Assembly: GCA_035296565.1 (NCBI GenBank)
Contig: DATHAQ010000031.1
Coordinates: forward strand, 1-64,000
Direction: 5' to 3'
Length of the DNA: 64,000 bases
DNA from: JACCZR01 sp035296565
Lineage (GTDB): Bacteria > Actinomycetota > Thermoleophilia > Solirubrobacterales > Thermoleophilaceae
The notes beneath the pieces were generated by a model, which searched no databases, was not told the origin of the DNA, and saw only the letters and a list, made by a program, of their open reading frames with translations. This document shows positions 57,981-64,000 of this stretch, piece after piece. Positions within the stretch are counted from its first letter, which is position 1. The number at the start of each line of letters is the position of its first letter. The position numbers were made by a program, and so were the translations under genes.

Positions 57981-59269
57981 GTGCCGACCCCTCTCTCGAC
58001 ATCGCGTCCCCCCTAAGAGTCCGTTTCGCCCCTTCGCCGACCGGCCAGCTGCACATCGGGGGCGCCCGGACCGCCCTCTACAACTGGCTCCTGGCGCGGG
58101 GATCGGGTGGATCGCTGGTGCTTCGCATCGAGGACACCGATCGCGAGCGCTCGACCCCGGCGAACGTCGAGCAGATCCTCGACGCCCTGCACTGGCTCGA
58201 GCTGGACTGGGACGAGGGGCCCTTCTCCCAGGCCGAGCGGCGCCCGCGCCACGAGGAGGCGATCTCGCGCCTGCTCGACGAGGGTCACGCCTACCGCGAC
58301 GAGGGGGCCGTCCGCCTGCGGGTGGACCCCGAGGGCGAGACCGCTGTGTCCGACGAGGTACGCGGCGAGGTGCGCTTCCCGCACTCGGGCATCAAGGACT
58401 TCGTCGTCGCCCGCTCGGACGGCAGCCCGCTCTACAACCTCGCCGTCGCCGTGGACGACCTCGACATGGGCATCACGCACGTGGTTCGCGGCGAGGACCA
58501 CCTCTCCAACACGCCGCGGCAGGTGATGGTTCTGGAGGCCCTCGGCGCCGAGCCCCCGGCCTACGCCCACCTGCCGCTGCTGCTCGGCCCCGATGGCAAG
58601 AAGCTCTCCAAGCGCCACGGCGCGGCGTCGGTGCAGGAGCTGCGCGACGCGGGGTACCTGCCCGAAGCGGTGCGCAACTACATCGCGCTACTGGGCTGGG
58701 GACTCGACGAGTCCACCACCTTCATGACCACCGAGGAGCTGGTCGAGGGCTTCTCGCTCGACCGGGTCTCCAAGTCGCCGGCCGTCTTCGACGAGCAGAA
58801 GCTGCGCTGGATGAACGGCCGCTACCTGCGCGAGCTCAGCGCTGAACGCCTGACCGAGATCCTCGAGCAGCGCCACGGGCGGGAGGGCCTGGGCGACGCG
58901 GTGGGCATCGCTCAGGAGAAGATGCAGACCCTCGACGACTTCTGGACCCTCGCCGCCTTCCTCGTGGAGCGCCAGGACTTCGACGAGGGCGCCTGGGACA
59001 AGGTGATGAGCGACGGGGCGGTCGAGCGGCTGAGCGCGGCCCGTGAGGCGCTGGCCGGCGCCGAGCCCTTCGACACAGAATCCGTCGAAGCCGCCCTGAG
59101 GGGCGTGGTCGAGCGCCTTGGAGTCAAGCCCAAGGAGGTCTTCCAGCCGGTGCGCGTGGCCATCAGCGGCACGACCGTGTCGCCGGGGATCTTCGAGTCG
59201 GTCGCCGCCCTCGGGCGGGACGAGACGCTGTCGCGTATCGACCTCGCGCTCGATCGCGCGCGAGCTTAA
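57981..59269 (+). CDS. gltX: Glutamyl-tRNA synthetase, start unclear
   Basis: The homologous frame begins at LRVRFAPSPTGQLHIGGART (HIGH at HIGG) yet has no in-frame ATG, GTG, TTG or CTG upstream of it. One extra C in the run at 58008-58013 would join a GTG at 57981 (VPTPLSTSRPP) and give about 429 residues; otherwise an ATC/ATT start is needed. KMSKS is KKLSKRHGAASV. The usual stretch after 'GHAY' with the zinc-type Cys (about 35-40 residues) is missing: DEGHAYRDEGAVRLRVD. The anticodon-binding domain is present. It charges tRNA-Glu (and perhaps tRNA-Gln). Confidence 0.9.
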
Positions 59270-59309
59270 CCCCGCTCGTCCATTTGCCGATATCAGTCCG
59301 GGTTCTCAA

Positions 59310-60383
59310 GTGGAAGCTGCCATTACCGCACATACGGTGCCATCCGACACCTGGGGAAGGCGCCCGAGCGAGGGGCACGGACGCAGGCTCACAGCGGCTT
59401 TCGAGGCGCTGGAGTCCTTTCCGGCCCTGGCCGAGTCGCGCAACCGCGTGCTAGCGGTCGTGGGCGACGAGAACCCCAGCACGGGTGACGTGGTCGCGGC
59501 CGTGGAGTCCGACTGCGCGCTGGTCATCACCGTGCTGCGCATGGCCAACCGCCTGGGAGGGCGCAAGCGCGACAAGATCACCACCGTCCCCAAGGCCGTG
59601 GAGGCCCTCAGCCCCGAGGGTGTGGAAGCTCTCGTAGGGCGCACCGCCACGTTCGATTTCTGTGAGCGCTCGCCGGGATGGGACAACGCCCCCGAGCGCT
59701 TCCGGCTCCACGCGGTGGCCACGCAGACGGCCGCCGACCGCGTGGCGCGCGTGCTCGACTACCCCGACCGCGACGAGCTGCTGGTCTCTGCACTGCTGCA
59801 CGACGTCGGCAAGCTCGTGCTCATGCACGCCTACCCGGCCTACCCCGAGCAGATCCACGGCGAGGCCCGCACCCCCGAGGAGCGGATCAGGCGCGAGCGG
59901 CGCGAGCTCGGCGTGGATCACGGCCTGGTGGGCGGCGTGCTGGCCCGCCGCTGGGGTCTGCCTGACCGCCTGGCCTCCGCCATCGAGCGCCACCACTCCG
60001 AGGAGGCCGAGGGCGAGGCCGCCTTCGTGCGCCTGGCCGACATGCTCGCCCACTACAGCCACGGCCAGAACATCGACCCGCGCGAGCTGCTCAAGGCGGC
60101 CCGGGCGCTCGGCCTGAGCGGCGATCAGCTTCGCTCGGTCATGTACGAGCTCCCGCAGGGCAACGGCCAGGCCAAGCGCAACGTCGATCCCTGCCCGCTC
60201 TCCTCCCGCGAGGTCGAGGTGCTCAAGCGCCTGGCCGAGGGCAAGGTCTACAAGCAGATCGCCCACGAGCTCGGCCTCTCCACCTCGACCGTGCGGACGC
60301 ACCTGCACAACACCTACGCCAAGCTGGGCGCGGTCGACAGGGCCCAGGCCGTGCTTATCGCCACCGAGCGCGGCTGGCTCTAG
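59310..60383 (+). CDS. HDOD signalling domain fused to LuxR-type HTH
   Basis: 357 residues from GTG 59310. The HDOD domain (about 30-240) shows SRNRVLAVVGDENPSTGDVV, LVSALLHDVGKLVLM (HD motif), and GVDHGLVGGVLARRWGLPDR with ERHHSEEAEG. The C-terminal LuxR HTH (CPLSSREVEVLKRLAEGKVY, KQIAHELGLSTSTVRTHLHN) binds DNA. HDOD proteins sense or relay stress and second-messenger signals. No receiver domain is present. It stands alone. Confidence 0.9.
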   Translation: MEAAITAHTVPSDTWGRRPSEGHGRRLTAAFEALESFPALAESRNRVLAVVGDENPSTGDVVAAVESDCALVITVLRMANRLGGRKRDKITTVPKAVEALSPEGVEALVGRTATFDFCERSPGWDNAPERFRLHAVATQTAADRVARVLDYPDRDELLVSALLHDVGKLVLMHAYPAYPEQIHGEARTPEERIRRERRELGVDHGLVGGVLARRWGLPDRLASAIERHHSEEAEGEAAFVRLADMLAHYSHGQNIDPRELLKAARALGLSGDQLRSVMYELPQGNGQAKRNVDPCPLSSREVEVLKRLAEGKVYKQIAHELGLSTSTVRTHLHNTYAKLGAVDRAQAVLIATERGWL

Positions 60384-60493
60384 CCGCCGGCGAGCGCCCT
60401 GGGCGCTCACCCATCTCCTTCGCCTCGAGGTGTCTGGACGGCGCGCGCGTGTCGGCACGCTGAGCCTCATGGTGGGATACCTTCTCCTCGCCG

Positions 60494-62695
60494 ATGGCCG
60501 TCGAGGAGAAGGTCACCTTCTGCCGTATCTGCGAGCCGCTGTGCGGGATGGTGGCCACGGTCGAGGACGGGGAGCTGACCAAGCTCCGCCCCGACCCCGA
60601 TCACCCTCTCTCCCGCGGCTACGCCTGTCCCAAGGGAATCGCGATGCAGGAGGTCGTCAACGACCCTGACCGCGTGCTCAGGCCGCTGCGCCGCAAGCGC
60701 GACGGCGGCTTCGAGGAGGTGAGCTGGGAATCGGCCATGACCGACATCGCCGACCGCCTCTCCGAGGTGCTCGACGAGCACGGCAAGGAGTCGGTCGCCT
60801 GGTACATGGGCAACCCCGGCGCCTTCTCCTACTCACACACGCTCTGGGCCAAGGGTCTGCTGGACGCCATCGGCTCGCCGCACTACTACACGGCCGGCTC
60901 GCAGGACGTGAACAACCGCTTCGCGGCGAGCGCCCTGTTGTACGGCTCGCCGCTGGTGGTGCCGATTCCCGACCTGCGCCGGACCGATTTCCTGCTGATG
61001 GTGGGCGCCAACCCGCTGGTATCGCACGGCTCGGTGCTGTCGGCGCCGCGCGTGCGCGAGCAGCTGCTGGGCCTCGAGAAGCGCGGCGGCCGCGTGGTGG
61101 TGGTCGACCCGCGCCGCTCGGAGACCGCCGAGCAGTTCGAGCACCTGGCCATCCGCCCCGACGCGGACGCCTGGCTGCTGCTCTCCCTGCTGCAGGTGGT
61201 CTTCGAGGAGGGACTGGCCGACCGCGCCTGGCTGGCCGAGCGCGCCGAAGGAGCCGACGAGCTGGAGCGGCTCGTGGCCGCGCACCCGCCCGAGGAGACC
61301 GAAGCGCGCACGGGGATTCCCGCCGAACGCGTGCGCGAGCTGGGCCGGGCCTTCGCCTCTGCCCACCGCGCGGCCGCCTACGGGCGGACGGGCTCATGCC
61401 TGGGTCGCTTCGGCACGCTGGTGTCCTTCTTGCTCGACGCCCTCAACTCGGTCACCGGCAACCTCGACGCGCCCGGCGGGGCGGTCTTCGGCAGGCCGCC
61501 GATCGCTCTCGACGACGTGGCCGAGAGGGTCGGGCTGGCGTCCTACGGCAAGACCCGCGCCCGCTTCGGCGACTTTCCCGACGTGATCGGCAACCTGCCC
61601 GCCTCCCTGCTCCCGCGTGAGATCGAGACACCAGGCGCGCGGCAGGTCAAGGCGCTGTTCGTCTCCGCCGGCAACCCCGTGCTGTCGGTGCCCGACGGCG
61701 ACGCGATGGAGCGGGCGCTCGGAGAGCTCGACCTGATGGTGGCGCTCGACTTCTACGTCAACGAGACCACCAAGCACGCCGACTACGTGCTGCCCACGAC
61801 CACCCTGTACGAGCGCGACGACGTGCCGCTCGCCTTCCTCGGCTTCTTCTCCCAGCCCTTCATCCAGACCACCGAGCGGGTGATCGCGCCGCGCGGCGAG
61901 TCGAGAGAGGAGTGGGAGATCGTCGACGACCTGGCCCGGCGCATCGGTCTCGCGCCGTACTCGGTCCCGGCTCTGCGGGCTTCCGCGAAGCTGGGCTTCC
62001 GTCCCAGCCCTCAGCGTCTGGTCGATCTGCTGCTGCGCACCGGACCCAATGGCGACCTGTTCGGGGCGCGCCGGGGCGGGCTGAGCCTGGCCAAGCTACG
62101 CGAGCACCCGCACGGCCTCTTGCTGGGCGACGAGATCGAGACCGGCGTGCTCCGCGACAAGCTGCGCACCAAGAGCTCACGCGTGCGCCTGGCGCCGCCC
62201 GAGATCGTGGAGGAGATGACCCGCGCGGAATCCGCCGACGGCGACGACCCGGCGTACCCGCTGCGGCTGATCGGCCTGCGCGAGCTCCGCTCGCATAACT
62301 CGTGGATGCACAACGCGCCGCTGCTGATGCGGGGCGGCCGTGTGCAGGCGGTGCGCGTGCACCCCGACGACGCGGCGGCCTGCGGGCTCGAGGACGGGGG
62401 AGAGGCATGCGTCGAGTCCAAGTCCGGCGCGGTGAACGTGCCGGTCAAGGTCACCGACGAGATGACGCCGGGAACGGTGGCGCTGCCGCACGGCTGGGGC
62501 CACCGGGGCGGCTGGCGGCTCGCCAACGAGCACCCGGGCGCCAACGTGAACCTGCTCGCGAGCGCGGAGCCCGAGGACCTCGAGCGCCTGGCCGGCATGG
62601 CCTTCCTGAACGGGATACCGGTCCGACTGGAGCCTGCGCGCGGCGACTCAGCCGGAAGCGGGGACGCGCACCACGAGCTTGGTGCCCCGGTCTGA
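60494..62695 (+). CDS. Molybdopterin oxidoreductase (4Fe-4S, DMSO reductase superfamily)
   Basis: 733 residues. The N-terminal cluster motif FCRICEPLCGMVATV with a distant Cys (YACPKGIAM) binds one [4Fe-4S]. MGD-binding segments: AGSQDVNNRFAASALLYGSP, LMVGANPLVSHGSVL, RRGGRVVVVDPRR-type strand, and C-terminal VRVHPDDAAACGLEDGGEAC and VALPHGWGHRGGWRLANEHP. No Tat signal, so cytoplasmic. Resembles assimilatory nitrate reductase or formate-dehydrogenase-like paralogues; the substrate is unknown and no partner subunit is adjacent. Confidence 0.88.
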   Translation: MAVEEKVTFCRICEPLCGMVATVEDGELTKLRPDPDHPLSRGYACPKGIAMQEVVNDPDRVLRPLRRKRDGGFEEVSWESAMTDIADRLSEVLDEHGKESVAWYMGNPGAFSYSHTLWAKGLLDAIGSPHYYTAGSQDVNNRFAASALLYGSPLVVPIPDLRRTDFLLMVGANPLVSHGSVLSAPRVREQLLGLEKRGGRVVVVDPRRSETAEQFEHLAIRPDADAWLLLSLLQVVFEEGLADRAWLAERAEGADELERLVAAHPPEETEARTGIPAERVRELGRAFASAHRAAAYGRTGSCLGRFGTLVSFLLDALNSVTGNLDAPGGAVFGRPPIALDDVAERVGLASYGKTRARFGDFPDVIGNLPASLLPREIETPGARQVKALFVSAGNPVLSVPDGDAMERALGELDLMVALDFYVNETTKHADYVLPTTTLYERDDVPLAFLGFFSQPFIQTTERVIAPRGESREEWEIVDDLARRIGLAPYSVPALRASAKLGFRPSPQRLVDLLLRTGPNGDLFGARRGGLSLAKLREHPHGLLLGDEIETGVLRDKLRTKSSRVRLAPPEIVEEMTRAESADGDDPAYPLRLIGLRELRSHNSWMHNAPLLMRGGRVQAVRVHPDDAAACGLEDGGEACVESKSGAVNVPVKVTDEMTPGTVALPHGWGHRGGWRLANEHPGANVNLLASAEPEDLERLAGMAFLNGIPVRLEPARGDSAGSGDAHHELGAPV

Positions 62696-63391
62696 GCTCT
62701 CGAGCTCGAGGCCACCGCCCAACAGCTCAGCCCGCTCCCGGATGCTCGCCAGGCCGAGGTGGCCGGCGACCGGGTCCTCGAGCGGCGAGCCGTCGATGCC
62801 CCGCCCGTCGTCGAACACGCGCAACTCGATGTCGCCCTCGACGGTGCGCAGGTTCACGTGCACGGTCTCGGCATCGGCGTGGCGGCCGGCGTTGATGACC
62901 GCCTCCTGGGTAATCCGGAAGAGCTGGCCGGCGGTTTCCGAGGCCAGGTGGATGCGCTCGATGGTCACCCTCACGTCGAGGGCATAGCGGCGCTTCCAGA
63001 TCGGAAGGCAGCGTTCCAGGGCCGTCTCGTAGTTGGCCTCCTCGAACGCGAAGGGACCGAGCTCGACGAGCTCCTCGCGCAGGTGGCGCACGTTGCGCTC
63101 CGTGGACACGCGAGCTTCGCTGAGAAGCTCGCTCGCGCGCTCCTGGTCTCCGCGAGCCAGCGCCTGGCCCGCGGAGGCGAGGACCATGTCGAGTGCGATG
63201 AGCTCCTGGATCGGGCCGTCGTGGATGGCTTCGGCCACCTCGCGGCGGATCTCGCCCTCTTCTCGCATGGCCCGCTGAGCGAGCTCCCGCGCGGTGCGGC
63301 TGCGCGCGGCCTCGCGACTTCGCAGGCGGGCCCCGACCAGCCCGCCGGCGCCCAGCGCGATTGCGATCCCTATCCCGGCCTGGGCCCTCAC
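62648..63391 (-). CDS. Sensor histidine kinase (HisKA_3 type)
   Basis: 247 residues; the GTG overlaps the VanZ stop. A single N-terminal membrane anchor (AGIGIAIALGAGGLVGARL) precedes the dimerisation helix with the phospho-acceptor His (EVAEAIHDGPIQELIALDMV), then HATPase_c: ITQEAVINAGRHADAETVHV (N box), FDDGRGIDGSPLEDP (G1) and HLGLASIRERAELLGGGLEL (G2). No sensor domain, and no response regulator is next to it. It overlaps the oxidoreductase 3' end by 48 bp, convergent. Confidence 0.88.
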   Translation of the reverse strand: MRAQAGIGIAIALGAGGLVGARLRSREAARSRTARELAQRAMREEGEIRREVAEAIHDGPIQELIALDMVLASAGQALARGDQERASELLSEARVSTERNVRHLREELVELGPFAFEEANYETALERCLPIWKRRYALDVRVTIERIHLASETAGQLFRITQEAVINAGRHADAETVHVNLRTVEGDIELRVFDDGRGIDGSPLEDPVAGHLGLASIRERAELLGGGLELESSDRGTKLVVRVPASG

Positions 63392-63762
63392 GCGGCCACC
63401 GGATCGTCACGGCGGGCGTAGCGGCGGATGAGCAGGGCGGCTGTGAGCGCCCCCGCGGTGTCGATCAGCCAGTCCACCGGCGTGCCGTGACGGCCCTCGA
63501 CGAAGCTCTGGTGGAACTCGTCGCTCGCCGCGTAGGCGCTCGTCACGGCCACCGCGACGGCCAGGGCGCTCCCGGCCTGCAGCCGGTCGCGCAGGGCGCG
63601 CCACCAGAGGGCGCACAGGAGGGCGTACCCGCCGAAATGGACGAGCTTTCGCCCTACCCTGTCGATCCACCCCAGGCCGGAGTCCAGGCTCTGCTGTCCG
63701 GAGAGCACGAAGATGATCCCCATGAGGGCAAGGGGAGGCAGGAATGCACGAAACTCCCGCAC
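63388..63762 (-). CDS. VanZ-like membrane protein
   Basis: 124 residues with four membrane helices: FRAFLPPLALMGIIFVLSGQ, LVHFGGYALLCALWWRALRD, ALAVAVAVTSAYAASDEFHQ and DWLIDTAGALTAALLIRRYA. The conserved VanZ pattern 'DEFHQSF' and 'D..ID..G' is visible. Function in most bacteria unknown. Coupled to the histidine kinase. Confidence 0.88.
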   Translation of the reverse strand: MREFRAFLPPLALMGIIFVLSGQQSLDSGLGWIDRVGRKLVHFGGYALLCALWWRALRDRLQAGSALAVAVAVTSAYAASDEFHQSFVEGRHGTPVDWLIDTAGALTAALLIRRYARRDDPVAA

Positions 63763-63781
63763 AGGCTTACCCTAAGGCCCC

Positions 63782-64000
63782 TTGCTCCAGATCACTTCCA
63801 AGTCGCCCTACGCAGTGCGCGCCTTGGCCGAGCTGGCCCGGCGTGGAGGGGCGGCTCCCGTGCCGATCGCCGAGATCGCCAGGGCGCGGGACATCCCCGT
63901 GCAGTTCCTGGAGGGCCTGTTCGCCTCGCTGCGCCGGGCCGGGATACTCCAGAGCCAGCGGGGCGTGAAGGGCGGCTACCTGTTCGCCCGCCCGCCGGGC
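63782..64000 (+). CDS. Rrf2-family regulator, N-terminal part
   Basis: Cut by the window end; 73 residues visible from TTG 63782. LLQITSKSPYAVRALAELAR, VPIAEIARARDIPVQFLEGL, FASLRRAGILQSQRGVKGGY is the typical Rrf2 winged-helix. Some members bind an Fe-S cluster through three Cys, but that part lies outside the window, so the ligand cannot be judged. Confidence 0.85.
   Translation, partial: MLQITSKSPYAVRALAELARRGGAAPVPIAEIARARDIPVQFLEGLFASLRRAGILQSQRGVKGGYLFARPPG

Noticed and set aside
1..64000. CRISPR arrays, IS transposases or a full rRNA operon
   Set aside because: No regularly spaced repeats, transposase domains or rRNA-like sequence were seen on either strand.

Overview
The window is about 64 kb of very GC-rich, densely packed actinobacterial DNA. 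Many genes start with GTG or TTG and overlap their neighbours by 1-8 bases. The MSQEN-type NTF2-like paralogues, DUF2510/DUF4352 lipoprotein and CsoR/actP/acs context suggest the class Thermoleophilia (Solirubrobacterales or relatives). That placement is inference from protein style, not a search.

Layout. (1) 1-4593: right end of an integrative element (element 1). It holds NTF2-like genes, small orphan genes and a tyrosine integrase, and ends at tRNA-Gly(GCC). Its left end lies outside the window. (2) 4594-16485: chromosome, with a CsoR-type metal repressor, a winged-helix AlkZ-like protein, an acyl-CoA carboxyltransferase, tRNA-Cys, a B12-binding-fold protein, a CNNM/HlyC-type CBS protein, an acetate module (DUF485-actP-acs) and an SDR epimerase. 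(3) 16486-29142: a second, complete element (element 2), about 12.7 kb, in the 3' end of tRNA-Val and flanked by a 38-bp exact duplication of that tRNA end. It encodes an XRE regulator, a TOPRIM-primase/RepA-type helicase, an excisionase-like protein, HNH endonuclease, a putative small terminase and a large terminase, then membrane proteins, a tandem array of NTF2-like genes, DUF2294 and an integrase. No portal, capsid or tail gene is present, so it resembles a phage satellite or a stripped prophage rather than a full phage. (4) 29180-64000: conserved chromosome. This holds a PhoU-like/PiT phosphate pair, TreT-like glycosyltransferase, thrS-infC-rpmI-rplT-TrmH-pheST, argCJBD, catalase, argG, a PAS-GGDEF-EAL protein, dnaE, endonuclease IV, gltX, an HDOD-LuxR fusion, a molybdopterin oxidoreductase, a histidine kinase, VanZ and the start of an Rrf2 regulator.

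The two elements are relatives. Both place an NTF2-like array and a 106-aa gene beside an integrase; both integrases follow a conserved leader (hairpin, 14-codon ORF, TGATG coupling) and share an almost identical N-terminal arm-binding domain, while their catalytic parts differ, as expected for different tRNA targets. The most interesting part is element 2: a compact replication-plus-packaging module with iteron-like repeats in the helicase gene, a possible switching RNA leader, an HNH-TerS-TerL DNA-packaging set without capsid genes, and repetitive NTF2-like cargo.

Caution: several genes carry single-base frameshifts (terL, integrase 2, an ABM-like gene, an NTF2-like copy, the GGDEF-EAL gene). 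The essential gltX also appears to need one extra C near its start. Sequencing or assembly indels are therefore a real alternative to biological decay.
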